A stretch of DNA of 64,000 nucleotides from Hydractinia symbiolongicarpus. Taxonomy: Eukaryota > Cnidaria > Hydrozoa > Anthoathecata > Hydractiniidae. The translations under genes and the position numbers were made by a program. The stretch spans positions 5,206,001 to 5,270,000 of the forward strand of contig NC_079875.1 of the NCBI RefSeq assembly GCF_029227915.1, written 5' to 3'. This document shows, in pieces, positions 1-13,494 of the stretch (positions are counted from its first letter, which is position 1; the number at the start of each line of letters is the position of its first letter). The notes under the pieces are model-generated. The model was given only the letters and a program-made list of their open reading frames with translations, made no database searches and had not been told where the DNA came from.

Positions 1-3000
1 TATCCATACACCAAGAGATACGATGTTCTGGACAAATACCTTCCTGCGTAATGACACATCAAAGGTCCGAAACCAGACCAATACACTACACAATATAGAA
101 TCTTAGATCCTTTAAAAGGGCAAATAAATTCAAAGGAAAACCATCTTCTGGTCAGTAATAAAGCAGAAATGCTGGACCCATTCATAAGTCAATGAAAAGG
201 AAATTTTGCGAGAATTTTTAGCTCCATTGAAATATTAGATGCCCTAGCAGAACAAGACAAATAAAATATATGTACGATACAGTAGACAAGCAGAGGTGGA
301 ATATACCCTTGCATACATCACTAGAAAGATACTTTTAAGAAATATCGCGCGCGAAGAAGATAACGTTCTAGCAGACCATTTGAAGTAAATCTTTACTTTT
401 GCAAAAAGGCAAATCGGATACCCATTCATAGCTACATCACTAAAGAGATATTCTGCGAAAGTAACCAAACGCGGAAAAAAGTATTAAATGCTCAAGCACA
501 ATAATTTAGTGCCCTAACATCATAACTTCCCTTGTGTTAGGTTATGAATTATAAAACTTGGTATGGATGATATTTGTCACATGACAATTAAAAATCATGA
601 TTCAAATGCTGACTTTGTCAGAATTTCTTTGCGGACGTCAGCATTATTTCTCTTGCATTTGTGTAGCTTATGATAGATTTTTATTATTTTTTTTGTAAAT
701 ATTGACAAAAATAATGTTAATTTTAATAATTATATAAACATTTTAGCTATTTTGGCTTACTTTAAGACCCTTCGTTTGAGGCGCCAACGCAGCAAATTTT
801 ATTCACATTTGAAAAGGGCAGTTTATTACTTTTTTTCTATTTCATGATAGATTGATGTTTACTTTTTCCATTTACAGTAACATAAATTTGTAAGGTTTAA
901 ACTTGACATATAGTTAGTTATAGTTACTTATAATAACTAAAAGAATATTTTTTACTTCAAAGAACTTTTTCCTACTTCAAAGAGAACTTTTTTACTTCAA
1001 AGGGGAAAATTTGTTATTGTTGCTTATTGAACATGTGTGATGATACTTCAGAGGGTTGATTGTAACAATAGTCAACGTAATTGGATCAATTATATGCAAT
1101 TACGTCGTGTATAAAATGTAAAAACATATTTCACCCATATAATCGGAGTAATTATATGATCGTAAAAAGGTTAAATATATATGCACACCACCTGGCGAAA
1201 TTGTCAAAAAGAGAATAAGAGCCCTGGGGGGTTGGATATCATATCTGAGAGCGCTAGGCCAACCAGAATGCCTAAAATCCCGTATTCCCCGCTTTGCAAA
1301 ATCTAGACGATTAAAATAGAAGCGTCCGGTCACGTGGTCGATATAAGCCAATAAAAACGTCAGTCAAAGATTTTCACGATCCCGAACCTGCCCGAAATGC
1401 ACTTTGTTGTATTATGCGGCCAGAAGGAAAAGAAAGGAACAGTCGAACAAGAAATAAATTATATAATATCAAAGAAGCATAAAAAAACAGTTCTTTTAAG
1501 AACTATTAAGAAGAATATAAAGTAAGTTTATAAACTATTTTTCTATCTGTAAGTCCCCTTCCATTTTTCGAGTTATAATAGCTAAGTAAGGAACTAAGAA
1601 ATAAGGTTTATAATGCAAGTTTCACAAGTCGTAAATGTCAGATATAAAAACTAGCTAGTACGTAGGATAAAAAGCCTCTAATATATAATATAAAGTAACA
1701 CACTATTCCTAAGTTATTTGTACAATGTGCTGTATAAGGGTTTTTTGTAAATATTATAAGCACAAGCACACAGAGGAATTTCATTGTTTACATTTTCAGC
1801 AGTATGCTCTTTTGACTTGGGTTATAAAATATGGGGGCTCTAGTCTATGTGAAGCAGTGTGATTATCAGTCCATTTTGTCACACAAAGGCATCAATTCAG
1901 ACTTAATAAAAGTTTAAACCTCATTTTTTTATGGGAAGAAATCCACAGGAAAAACCTCTCTTCACCAAATCCTAGCATCTTTCTTCCTTCAACGCAAATG
2001 CCAGAGGCAAAAAGCTTACTGCTGAAAAGTAAACAAATGATGACAAAATCCATCTATTTACTAATACATTTACTAACATGCAGTTTTATAGGCATGGGCT
2101 TTACCAAATAAGGACGGGTGAGAAAAAATACAAATAAAAATTATATACAACTAAAAATCATTTTATTGGTTTTGGTAAAGTCACATAGCAGGACCATGAA
2201 ATATAAAGGTAAAAAAGGGTTTAAATGACTAAACTAAATAATGTATATAACCTGGAGAGAAAAATAGTTCATACCCATGATGGACTAATTACCCATAATT
2301 TCAACTACTGCTCACAGAGATGTGCCATCCAAGGTCTTTGTAATTTGCAATGACAATGGCAAAAAAAATACTGTCATGTCTTTTCTATGTTTTTTCAATG
2401 AATGAGTGAACGACAAAAATTACTACTTAATTATTATCTTTTTTGACGCAGGGATGTGAGGTGATTCAAAATCGTTTTTTATTATCCACTATATATAATT
2501 ATATTAAGTTAATTTAAAACCAAGAGCTGTCTAAAATATTAAAGTCGAAACAGTTGTTTTCTAAATTCTTTTGTTTAATCACAATAGCACAATGACTCCT
2601 ATTTTTTTCTCCTGTTTTTACTAGTGGCTTCAGGCAATTGCTTTTAATTAATTCTGATCACTACTGACTTTTAAACTGAGTTCTTTTTTTTGTTTTTATT
2701 ATTGAGACTTCAATACTAATGAATAATACTGATATTTATTCCTTGCAATTTTTACACAAAATTGTACTGATTATGCATATATTTTGCATGCTTCCCAAAC
2801 AAATATTTTTCAGGCTTCCCATGTCTTTTTTCAACTTCGTCCCAAAGATTTTTTACCTCTATGATGAATGTCTCAGTGGCCAAGAGATCCTAAAACAATT
2901 TTTCTCAACCCTTTTTCAATTGTAAGACGTGTTAATTTTTCTGTAAAAACTTATCTGTTAAAAAAAGGACAAACATACATTACTGTTGGATGACTCAACT

Positions 3001-6000
3001 TAATTAGTTGTTCTACGGCAAAGTTGATAGTAGCTTACGGTCCTTCGGCAAATCATTGTAAATTAACATTCAACTAACAAAAAATAACATTGATTATGTT
3101 CTATACTCATTATATTTTCACAAAATGGGAAGGGGAAATTTTTTTTTTTCCTTTTTGTTTTTTATTATTTTTTTGTTTTCATTGGTCGGTCAGGCCCATA
3201 GAACAATTAAGTAAGTTGCAGTTGCCTTACCACAGAATTAACAGTATAATTGTAGTGTTGTCTATACTGTTTCTTGTTCTATTTAAAACAGGAAAGTAAT
3301 TACGTGGTAAATCATATCATTTTACTAAGACCTAAAAAATCTTTCAAGGAAATTTATTATGGAAGCCTTACACTGCCTTTTTTATATTTGTGCTTTGATT
3401 GTCTGTCTCCTCATATTCACATTTGTCAAGGTACTTTTACAAGTGCACATTTTAGAGATGTAGGTTGGGAATTATAAGTTTATACAAAACAGCGTGTTTT
3501 CAAAACATATACCATTGGTAATTTTATGGCTTGGTGAATTTACAAATAAGAAGTCCCTATAACTTTGTGTGACTGCATGAGCTGAAAGAACCCAAAGACA
3601 TGTAACAAGAATTCAATTGATTTTCCAGAGTATAGCTAAGTTACCTCCTAAAGCAATGCACAAACAAACTTTTGGCGGAAAATCAATTACCTTTTTTTAC
3701 GTTTGTCACCACAAACGTGGATAAATTATATCACTGCAGAAAACACTAAAATATATTTAATAAAATGGCACTTTTCCTACCTTAAACTTTAATGTGCATT
3801 TACCAACTTTTTGCAGGCCTATCAATAATTCGCATAATTCTGAAATGAGAAACTAGCTGAGCCATTAATTGCTCCCCCAATTCCAAAAAAATTTTCTGGC
3901 TGAACAATATCAATTCATCTTACATGGAAATCAATGTTCCCTTTTTTATTATTTACAGAAAAAAAGAACCAAAATATATAAAAAAAGATAAAATAAAATA
4001 AATAAAAAAGACTGTGACCTTGAGGGAGCTATTTATTGCTCTGCTGTTATTTTCTTATTGATAGGCCTGTTTTTGTGTATTACTTTTATAGCTTTTATTT
4101 TATATAAATATAATATTTTTCTCTGATAAAAAGGGGGTAGCTAAAACATGTTTTTGTGTTTTGTTAAGGTGGCAATAACCCTTTTTTAGCTGTCCACATT
4201 TATTTATTTACTAAGTGTATTATTTATGCCTGTTTACATTTCCTAAAAATATAGGCCTCAATACATAATAAAATGATTTTAACTTGAAACCAAAATTGAT
4301 GAGTCACCAGAAATTTCTATGTAAAAAATCCTTGTTTTTCAACGAGAATTTGTATTTTTTGTGACCTGGGAGCTTTTTCCTGCATTTTTATTTTTCATGT
4401 TGGAGACAAGTGGGGGACTACTAAACTTTTGAACCCCAAACACGAGAACTTAGTGTTTCAGCTAGGGACTCTCTCAGTATTAACTTTCTTGTCTCCGATA
4501 GCCGAAAAAATGTTGCAAAAATGAAATAAGTTTATTTTTATAGCATAACATGCTGTAAGAAAATATACAAAATGTAATTTTTATTTCAGAGGTTCTTAAC
4601 CAGTTTTTCTGAACATAAAACGTAAGAAGTTAAATACAGTATACTGATTAAAGTTGTTTTCAAAAAAAATATGTTTGTTTCAAGCGAGTCATTTAGTAGT
4701 AAAATGTTGTTTCTTATTTTCTTTGTTTCGATGTGATGAAAACAAAGTTTAATGCAACTTTACTTAGGTTAATAATACTAATTGAACTATTTGCCATTAT
4801 TGAAACTAAAAACTCTAAAAAAACATTTTGACTTTTAAATTTTGTCTGAATAAAATTTTTAAAGTAAAACAAAAATACTATCAAAAGTTAAAGCTTGTGC
4901 AGTGTAGCATAATGAAGATCGCCTAAATTCCTACATAATGCACTGTTTTTGTTATTAACGTTTCTTTTTAATAATTACTCATTCCTTTCTGTATAATTTG
5001 CAAGCACGCAGACTAAAGGGCCTGATACACTTGTATGATATCACTGAAATATATAATTTCTTATAATATAGCTTTAATATGTAGTTTTAATATGTATAAT
5101 GTCAACACCTGGTATGTGTGTCATAACCTCATAATTTGCAGCATAGCTATAATATTTAAATAAAATCAAACCAATTTGATTTTAATAATATTGTTGGTAA
5201 TATGGTTTTGAATGCCTTTTTGTTTGTGTGATGATATATCTATTATCTGCTAGCGTTGTTGTGGCAACGATGGTATGAAAGTATCACAATACAAGAAATT
5301 ATAAGTATATTGTAGAAAAATTATAAATTTATTGTAAAATATATTTAATGATATTATACAGGTGTATCCTGGCCTTAGATTAAATTAATTATTATAAGTT
5401 TTAATTTAAAGAGGAATTGTTAAGGTATTTTGGTGAAAGATAATAGTAATATAGCTATAAAATCGTGACAAGTGTGTTATAACAGAAATATATAAATATA
5501 TATAGTGTGAAAACAATTTTATGTAACTAATTATGTACAAAAGAAATTCTGACTGCCACCTTAAGTTCAAAAGTTTCATCAGCTAAATCCATATCTGAGT
5601 AACTTAAGTGACCTTGCCCCCGCGGATTGTTAGTTTTCTAAGAACCCCTAAGAACAAGGCTGGCAATACTTATTTGAGCATCATATCCCACCTAGGTTGA
5701 TAGAGTATAGATAAGTAATTTTTAACAACCTGTTTGTTAAAAGGAGTTTTTAATTGTTAGTAAAAGTCATTAATTTGAGCGTTTTATGTAACAGATATGA
5801 TAACGAAAATTATTGTTTTTGTTTTACATCCGCACAATTTAGGAGGAAACTAAAAACACTATTCAAAATATTTATTCTTTTGGAAAATTAAATTAGTAGG
5901 CTCAGAACAATCATTTCTTCTTGTTGTACTTTATCTTTCCGATATCGTCTGGTTTCGTCTCGCAATATTGTTTAAATTCAAGCTAAATTAACAAAAATTG

Positions 6001-7900
6001 TCTTAAGTAAGCAAATTAAAAAAAAAATAAATCTTCCAAGATCAGTTTAATTTCGATAAAGGAAAGACTCAATTCGTGTCAATTCCTTATATTGAGAGAC
6101 ATGATGATCCATAAGTCCAACTTGAAAAGCTAAAATGAACTAAATTGAAAATAGTTTATTTATTAATTCTATTTCATCTGGGTTTTATAAAAGCAACCTG
6201 TACGAGGTAGAAGTGATTTTTTTTAATTTTTAATTTATTTTTTTACTTGCTTAGCCAGTTGTAATGGCTGTTAGAACTTGGATCTTCTTGCTGAAATGAA
6301 TGGTTTATTTTACTAAAAAACCTTGGATTAATCAGGGATCAAAATAAGAAATTTGAAAGGCAGGTGTGTAATCGACAGTATAAGGGAGCTTAACATGTTA
6401 TCCATACAATTCAGTTCACTGGTGTGATTAATAACACATGGTGAGGAAAAAAAATTGTGCCCTGCGAACAGGATAAACAAACTAATAAACTAATACAAAT
6501 AAAAGTTATATCCTGAAAGTAATAATTTGCGTGATTGAAACAAAATATTAACAGTAAATTTCGAAAAATGGTGGAGATTGATCGAGTATGGAACAAACTC
6601 GCACTCCAAAGAAAGTATTTGTTGGGTGTGCTTCACTTCATTTTATTCCCAGAAACTTGAAAATTATAACTTAGAAAGAATAACAATTACTGACTGATCA
6701 CCAGGGTAAGAATGAGAAAAGATGGTCAGTCATAACTCAAGTTTTGGTTGGTCATGACCGATGACTGGTAGTTATTTCGATTCCTGTTCATTGGCATAAA
6801 ATTTCTGTTTGTCATTTTGTTTTTTATTTAAATAAGAGCTGTTAAATTGACTTATCTTCCTTGTTTTAAATATATAGTTTTCCCTGGTAAATTAAAAAAT
6901 TATGAAAAGTTATTTTTATGTTGAACATTAAACTTTGGAAATGTTTAGTAGGTGTATAGCTGCCTTCTCTAAAAATATTAATGGTTCTTAAAGTTGTTTT
7001 TATTATCTTTAAAATTAACTTGACACTGTGCAACAGTAAACATCGGTAATGGAAACATGATCTCTTGGGATACTCCAAAAAAAATTAAAACAAAGCTATT
7101 TTATTAGTTGTAGAGCAATCTATATCCAAAAACTTTTTAGCTGAGAAGAGAAATTTTTTCATAACATGTAAAAACCTAATTCTAAAGTTCATTTACATTC
7201 AAAAGAGTTATTGTGGAGTATTAAACATATGGACCCTTGTCCCCAGGTTTTTTTGTCTTTTTGATATGAGAGAAGACAACGAAAAATACCTTGGTATGAT
7301 TTAGTGATTTTTCGCCAATATATCGCCAGATTATGCGAACACGTTAATTTATGCGACTAACAAAAGCAGAACTCTAATTTATGTTCCAGAAAATATGCAA
7401 GAAAAATTATCTTGGTAACTGTAATAAGCGTCTTTCAATTTTTAAAAAATATGTTCCTTTTTTTAGCAGGTTACATAATACTTTAATATAGTTTAGCTAG
7501 CTAGTACCTAGCTAGGTAAACTCTATTAAAAAAAAACTCTGAAAACTTATGAAAATTGTAAGGTTTCAAATCAAATTTATGAAAAGATTTTTTATTTTTG
7601 TGGTGTTTTGAACCATGAAAAAAACAAAGAATTAAAGAGAAGGATATATATGTAGACAGCTTCAGATATCATAAAAGCTTCCCTTAGACATTCTGTTACG
7701 TAAAACAGCAGAACCATTACAGGATATTTTATAGAATTATTTTTGCAAGAACTAATTATACAAAACATTTTTAATTTCAATAAGTCCTAATAAATAAGCT
7801 TATGCCACATCGTGCAGAAAGTCTGTAAGATTGGTAGCTCGCCTTCTAAAAGTTTTGTTTACTTACTGTTTGCATTGTTCGTTGATAAGATGTCTTGTTA
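1..7900. other. AT-rich non-coding stretch
   Basis: No open frame here has coding character; those present are under 85 codons, low in complexity and often lack ATG. A slightly GC-richer patch lies at about 1,190-1,430, and part of it recurs near 55.0 kb. Homopolymers of A and T are frequent. I see no tRNA, rRNA or confident exon. It may be intergenic DNA or a large intron. Confidence 0.6.
1252..1310. repeat. short dispersed repeat shared with 55,027-55,080
   Basis: The two sites share a block in the same orientation, reading roughly CTAGGCCAACCAGAATGCCT, then AAATCCCGTATT, then TTGCAAAATCTA after a few differing bases. No ends or target duplications could be set, so the element type is unknown. 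It is probably a fragment of a longer interspersed repeat. Confidence 0.55.
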
Positions 7901-7919
7901 TAATGACGAACATTACATA

Positions 7920-8420
7920 ACCTTTACAAAGCTACAGCCATATATAATATATTTTATCGCTTTTTTTACATTCTTTTCGTCAAAAATTCAGTAAAAAATC
8001 TTTCTTACTTTTTATATAAAAACTTTGATTGCACGACATTTTTTTAAGTCATTTTTTGTTTGAATTCTTTCTTTTTTAAAGACGGGATTCTATGAAAACT
8101 AACTTTTTTACATTTCTCCGATCGATTGGTTAAATACATACAAAAACAAACAATTTAAATGTAAACTATAAGTTTATATTTAATATATATATATACTCTC
8201 CAACTTTCTGCACAATGTGTCGTCATTATTTATAATCAGGTCCAGTCTTAATGAAATCGCGCATGTCTGTTTTTTTATGAGAAAAAAAATAAATATGCGA
8301 AGGCTAGTACAACAATTTTAAATAAGGAAACAAGTTAAGTAAGCTGTTTTTTATTTCTTATGCTTTTTCGAGTACGTATAAAAGGAAAAAGAAAAAAGTG
8401 ATTTTCACTGGAGTTCCCCT
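7920..8420. mobile_element. partial copy of the TTAA-flanked element at 15.9-17.4 kb
   Basis: The stretch matches the right half of the element at 15,921-17,392 block by block: GACGGGATTCT, CGATCGATTGG, a TTTCTGCAC..TGTG block, AATGAAATCGCGC, ATGCGAAGGC, and the terminal ACTGGAGTTCCCCT followed by TTAA. The left terminus is missing. A short inverted match to its own CTTTCTGCAC block lies at about 7,806-7,826, which suggests rearrangement. There is no coding capacity. Confidence 0.7.
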
Positions 8421-8761
8421 TTAACAAAATTGAGGAGCTTTGATAGTGGTGATTCAAAATAAACAATATAAAAACTATAAAAAAATAACCAAATGTTAAA
8501 ATTTTTTTCAGATGATTTGAGAAGAAAAATCAGGACATTTAAGGAAAATTTAGGTGACCTTTTGAAATCAGCATCTTTTTAAGTTGTGAGTGGGTTGATT
8601 TTACCTGCCTCTGCATAAATACGGTTAAGGTATATATTATTGAAATTCATAGATTTCCCCTTTTCTTCTTTTTCTTGAAGGAATTCATTAATTTAAGTAA
8701 GTATTTGGTAAATTTTTGAAAAAGGGTCCCCATAAGTATATATATTTGTAAGATTTATTTT

Positions 8762-8945
8762 TGTGGCGCCATAGATTAGTGGTTATAGCTCTCGTACTCT
8801 GTGCGAGAGACCGGGGTTCGATTCCTCTTGACGGCGATTCAACATGGGCGAGTGAATGTTACCATAGCCCTGGGTTAACCCAAGCCATGTGAGGGAAATT
8901 GGGAAGATGGCACACTGTGTGGGTCTGCGTAGCTCAAAATGAGGC
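8762..8945 (+). mobile_element. tRNA-derived SINE, family 1, forward copy
   Basis: The 5' part looks like a tRNA: an A-box-like TAGTGGTTA and a B box GGTTCGATTCC sit about 40 bases apart, the internal RNA polymerase III promoter layout. A non-tRNA body follows (ACATGGGCGAGTGAATG, then a CCCTGGGTTAACCC block). A second copy in reverse orientation lies at 14,147-14,257, which rules out a unique tRNA gene. The 3' end is not sharply defined. Confidence 0.8.
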
Positions 8946-11213
8946 CAAATATATTATTGCATTGAAACACCATGCCTAAAACAAATCACGACTGGTTTAC
9001 TTATATAATATATTATATAATACCGAATAACATGAAAACGAGATTACTTATAAGCGAATTTTAAGTTTGCAGCGAAGTAGTGCAAACATGGTTTGTTTAC
9101 TTGCCATATTTGCCAAGTTAATTTGTCATACAGATTGTTATAACCATTTGGTGATAATATGGGATAATAGTATGCATCACTGGGCCATTCTAATGCTTTT
9201 GTGTATTATTCTTGGTGTTAAATGAGCTAGGTGTTAGCTAGATTTGAATATAATGATATGGGTAGCTAGCTAGTTGGCTTGTTGACTTGTTCCAAACAAA
9301 CGTAAAATTTGAAGCTGTTTACAAAAATTGGTGATGTTGCTGGTATATATCCTGTGTCTCCAGTGTACCTTTTTTTTAAACAACATCTGTGAAAAAAACA
9401 TTAGCCAGGATTACATAACTCACATTTTACACATTTGTGATTTCAGAATTAGTATACTAATTTAATTTGGTGGGGAATGTTGGAGTTTAAACTTTCCTTG
9501 GAATGTTCTTGCTTATTTGTGTCACATTTTAGGCCTCTATCATAGATTATATTTGGTAAAAAAAATTGTTAAAAATTCCAAAATATAAGGTTGACAAAAG
9601 GGATGATATCCTAATTCTTAAATTTTGTATTCAGAGAGTTACCATCTTGGTATTTTTCAGGCAAATGAAATCGTCCAGTGATTTCACTCAGTCAAAAACA
9701 TTTTTCCTTAAGAGGATCACTTCACGAAACAATTTAAAAATTGTTGCTTGAAAAAAAATAACTCTATGGTTACTGACGTACTGAGTAAAAAAAAAATTTC
9801 TCTAAAATTTTGTCCACGGAATGCTTGTCATATCGAACTTTAACAAATGAAAACAATGTGAGTTTTTTTTGTGGGGTCAAAAACAAAAAAGAATGCCATG
9901 GAGATTATTTTCTGTAAATAAACAATTTGAACAATTCTGCAAGATTAATTTTCAAGATTTCATGAAAGAAACCAAAATATATTAGGACCTGGCTTTTACG
10001 AACATTGAGACTGAGATTTTGCCAAAAATTAAGCACGTTCGCAGCTGAAATCCAGACTTTAAAAAGAGTTTACTTTTTTATATATATACACAGATTTATG
10101 ATAATCTCTATACTCTATCAATTCATATTACTTATAAACTGTAAGTTTAAGGTTAAGGCATGAATATACAAAAAAGATGTGATATTTTAAAATGCTTTTA
10201 ATTCACCAAAACTTTATTTTGATATATTAATGTATATATTTTTAGAAAGCCTATATGATTACCTATATTTATTTATTAAGAAAAAATAAAATTTGAAGGT
10301 TTAATAGACACAAAAAAATTACCCCTCTCCTACAAATGCAATCTCTTTTACAAAACTACTAATTTCTGAAGTTTGCTGTTTGCTTTTTTGTGATCACAAG
10401 ACATTGATCTAAAAATGCTTTTTTAATTTTTTCTTATTGTTTTTTACTTTTGGAGTTATTTAGTATTAAAATTTTTTCCACAATTTTTAACCTCCAATTG
10501 TCAGAATACTCATCATAACTTGCGTTCTACTCATTCTCTCAAGAAGAAGAAAAAAGCTTTTTTAGATCAAACATTCCTCTCCACGCTAAGCGTGCTTTCC
10601 ATCCCACATCCTTTATAGTTTTGTAAAAGAGATTTAAAATGTAAGTGATACTCTCTTAAAAATTTAACACTGTGAAAGAGCTTTTAAGTTTCTTACAGAA
10701 ATTTTATACTTCTGCATAATAATTGATCACTATGGTAACGACTATTTGTATGGGCTTTTTTGACCCTTGTAAGTATGGGGGGGGCATAAAGTGCCTGCGG
10801 GCTGTAACTTTTGTTCAGTTTGGTTTTAAGTGACAAAACTTGGCACAAAGAAGCATCAATATGTTGTGACTTAATTAGTGACAAAATATTTAAGTTGATA
10901 TGTCATCACAGGAAGTAATGACATCATAATGAGACAATGGTTGAAGAAAATATGTCTTTCTTGGAAATTCTTGTTTTTTATTTTTTTTAAAAACTATTTA
11001 CAGTACTAGTCATTAAGAAAGTAATATAAGAATGTAAGATATTATCAGCAACATTAACAGGTGGTATAAAGACAAAGGCTTTCTCTAAGGAGAAAATGGA
11101 AATCGATCAGAATTCAAATCATCAAGAATTTTTTTTAAAAAATTATATTTGTGAACCTTAGTTTTAGTAACTCATGGAATAAAACTTAAACAATAAAAAT
11201 AGAGAAATAGGAA
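8946..11213. other. AT-rich non-coding stretch
   Basis: I see no supported gene or element. Open frames are short and AT-driven. A C-rich spot near 10,775 and scattered TA runs are the only visible structure. Confidence 0.55.
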
Positions 11214-11650
11214 ATTAGTAGCGTGTAGTAGAGCGTAGTAGAATGTATTTCTCTGTAGTAAAGCGTATTTTTCTGTAGTAGAGTGTAGTAGCCTGTAGTA
11301 GAGCGTATTTCTCTGTAGTAAAGAGGCGTTCATAATGGTCTCGCACTATATACAAACGAAAAATTATCGTGACATCTTCGCACAAAGAGATTCTTATCAG
11401 TACATCACTTGTAGTTGGTAGATAAGCAAGGGATGATGGCCGATACGCCGGTGGTCATCATAATATCAGAGACAAAGAAACAAATTTAGCAGACACGCCT
11501 AAATATTCATTTTCAATTTCACATCCTGTGTTTTACTGCGCTTACCCAACGAGACATGATCCGTTTGTGTGAGCCTTAGAGAATACATTACAAGCAATGT
11601 ATGTCCTAAATACCATGAGTGTTCACTATTATGCTTTGTATTCATACATC
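11214..11650 (-). repeat. left arm of a 16 kb-spaced inverted repeat
   Basis: The first 115 bases are a GTAGTAGAGCGTA-type minisatellite. It is followed by a unique block (TCTCGCACTATATACAAACG, AGCAGACACGCCTAAATATT, TTACCCAACGAGACATGATC). The whole unit is the reverse complement of 27,260-28,200, with the minisatellite on the outer side in both arms. It could be the end of a large transposon or a dispersed repeat inserted twice in opposite orientations. Confidence 0.8.
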
Positions 11651-11984
11651 AATCGTCAATTCCTCACAAGTTACTTTGGGGATATTAATTTTGCTCTTGA
11701 TTGTTGAATGTCTAGTTGCGGTTTTATGAAAGAATAGTCGAAATTTCTATCTTTGAGCTGGAACGTGAACAACCAGTGTGTAATGTCATCCATACTTCAT
11801 AATTTTCAAGTGCAGAAATTGTTACTTTAAAATTGCTCTACCATGTTTAGTATTTGCGAAAACACTACAAAAGTCTTCATGGAAAAAATAAATGAAGCCT
11901 TTTCAATGTAGTTTATATGTTCAAACGCGATTCATGATAGCCGTTCACTGGGTGAAGCAAAACTAATTTGGATATGTTTACATC

Positions 11985-12170
11985 CTACAAAGAGCTTTTT
12001 CTCAGTAAATCAAGTGTAGTTGGCAGATAAACAAGGCATAAACGTTGATTTGCCAGTGTTCATCATAATATCACATACAAAGAAGCAAATTTAGGAGACC
12101 CGCCTAAATATTCCTTTTCAATTTCACATCTTGTGTTCTTCTGCGCTCACCCAACGAGTTCGAAATACCC
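11985..12170 (-). repeat. diverged second copy of the inverted-repeat block
   Basis: This stretch repeats the 11,395-11,560 block in the same orientation with many substitutions: AGTGTAGTTGGCAGATAAAC, CATCATAATATCA, CCGCCTAAATATTC, TTTCACATCTTGTGTT and CACCCAACGAG. It lacks the minisatellite. Two copies of different age within 1 kb suggest subterminal duplication or repeated insertion of one family. Confidence 0.75.
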
Positions 12171-12173
12171 TCA

Positions 12174-12317
12174 ATGCTCAATGAACAAATACAACTGGTA
12201 AACGAGACGGAAGACAACCCATTTATCCCAGATGCCGAGGAAATGATTGATGCGGCTCCCTTAGAGACGATCGTAGACAAGGACGAAGAAGGCAATAGTG
12301 ATATTGAGATCGATTAG
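12174..12317 (+). CDS. short acidic C-terminal coding fragment
   Basis: A 47-codon frame starts with ATG and ends in TAG. It encodes a Glu/Asp-rich tail (segments DNPFIPDAEEMIDAA and DKDEEGNSDIEID). Base composition is clearly less AT-rich than the surroundings, and the frame begins exactly where the preceding repeat copy stops. It resembles the acidic end of a larger protein, with the upstream part replaced by repeat DNA. I do not recognise the family. It is most likely a relic of a transposon or host gene C-terminus and could be non-functional. Confidence 0.35.
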   Translation: MLNEQIQLVNETEDNPFIPDAEEMIDAAPLETIVDKDEEGNSDIEID

Positions 12318-12720
12318 TGTTTGTTTTTATTATACTTTAGAAATATATGTTGTGTTTATTAAAATTGTTGTTTTTATTTTTAGCACACTAAGACTTTTGT
12401 ATAATTTTATAAGTCCCCTCCCATTTAACCCCCCGCCACGCCCCTCCCGAATAAGCCCTGTCCCCCAAAACCCATTTTGACAAATAAGCCCCCAGGGGCC
12501 TAATCGATCATTAATGGTAGACGTAATAGATCTTTCACGGTTGCGCAAAGCATTCTGGGTAATCACTATGACAAAATACAACACCGCTGCTAGCAGAGAT
12601 GCGAAGTTTATGTGGTGGCGTGGTTTTCCTGTTTATACAAGTTAATTTTTAATCAATTCTTATATATTTTACACAAAAAAATTAATTAAAAAAGCTAAAA
12701 AGTTAAATCAAGTGAGCTTG
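12318..12720. other. C-rich tract and probable 5' region of the next gene
   Basis: A polypyrimidine/C-rich stretch at 12,413-12,505 (runs such as AACCCCCCGCCACGCCCCTC) stands out from the AT-rich flanks and looks like a transposon end or simple C-rich repeat. The 100 bases before 12,721 are AT-rich with TATATATTTT-like sequence and could hold the promoter or 5' leader of the SAP-like exon; no defined element could be proved. Confidence 0.35.
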
Positions 12721-12970
12721 ATGGCTTCGGTTGAAGATATTAAATGTTTGCAGAATTTTTTAGAACTTTCTATGGCTGAACTTCAATTTTTCCTTTCCCA
12801 GCGTGGGCTTCCAACATCTGGATCACATGGAACGTTGGCTGTAAGAGCTCTGATTGCTCATGAGCAAAAAGTAGAAGTAAAAGCCACTGCTGAACATACA
12901 ATTTGCTTCTGCGTAACATGCGAAAAGACATTTGATTCAGACGAAGAGCTGACTTGGAATGTTTGGAAGG
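12721..12970 (+). CDS. first exon of a SAP-like domain protein
   Basis: The exon begins at ATG 12,721 (MASVEDIKCLQ...) and ends in a strong donor, AAGG/GTAAGT, in phase 1. Residues about 15-45 fit a SAP-type DNA-binding helix-extended-helix: SMAELQFFLSQRGL, then a PTSGSHGTL turn, then LAVRALIAHEQ. A Cys pair (FCVTCEKTF) near residues 63-66 could be half of a small zinc site. SAP domains bind AT-rich DNA and occur in chromatin proteins and in several transposon or YqaJ-type multicopy proteins of invertebrates; which applies here is unknown. A compatible phase-1 exon is at 17,906-17,968. The gene lies inside the 11.2-28.2 kb inverted repeat. Confidence 0.6.
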
Positions 12971-13347
12971 GTAAGTCGGTTTAAAATAACTGAAACAAAT
13001 ACCCTTTTTGGTTGGTTCGTTTTTAACGTAATTTCGAACGTTTTCTTCTCCCTTTAAAATTTGAACTGTACATTCTAATTTAAGTAGTTGTGGATTAAAA
13101 TTTGCCATACACTCAATTATAGTGCCGTATTTTTCCTGCGCGCGCAGAAATTGAGGTAACTTTTCTGATTAGTTTGTTTACATTTTTACCTCCATTTCTG
13201 CGTGCGCATCGGGCATTACATAATCACTTAGATGCGTGCGCAAGTAAATATCAGGACTGTGATTCCATGTATTGGTATTCCATCTAATCATGTGCAAAAT
13301 TTGATTGTTGTTTTAAAGATGAGAATAGATTTCAGCTATAAAATGGC

Positions 13348-13476
13348 TACTGACCGGTTTTGATTCTGCCCTGTAAAATACAAAGCCATTTGTCAGGGGC
13401 ACAGACCTCACAAGCTTGGTCTGTACTTTTGAGCCAGGCTTTGTATTTCACAGTACGTTATCAAAACCGGTCAGTA
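13348..13476. mobile_element. 129 bp foldback MITE with TA ends
   Basis: Both arms read TACTGACCGGTTTTGAT at the outside, and a second matching pair (AATACAAAGCC / GGCTTTGTATT) lies further in, so the whole unit can fold into a hairpin. The TA dinucleotides at both ends fit a Tc1/mariner-type TA target duplication. It has no coding capacity. It probably lies in the intron of the SAP-like gene. Confidence 0.85.
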
Positions 13477-13494
13477 TTTGTTTATTAATGATTA

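Noticed and set aside
8762-8840. tRNA gene
   Set aside because: A and B boxes are present, but a second copy with the same non-tRNA tail at 14.2 kb shows it is a SINE head.
11214-11325. CRISPR-like array
   Set aside because: The repeats are 10-20 bases with no constant spacers, no leader and no cas genes, in eukaryotic DNA; it is a minisatellite.
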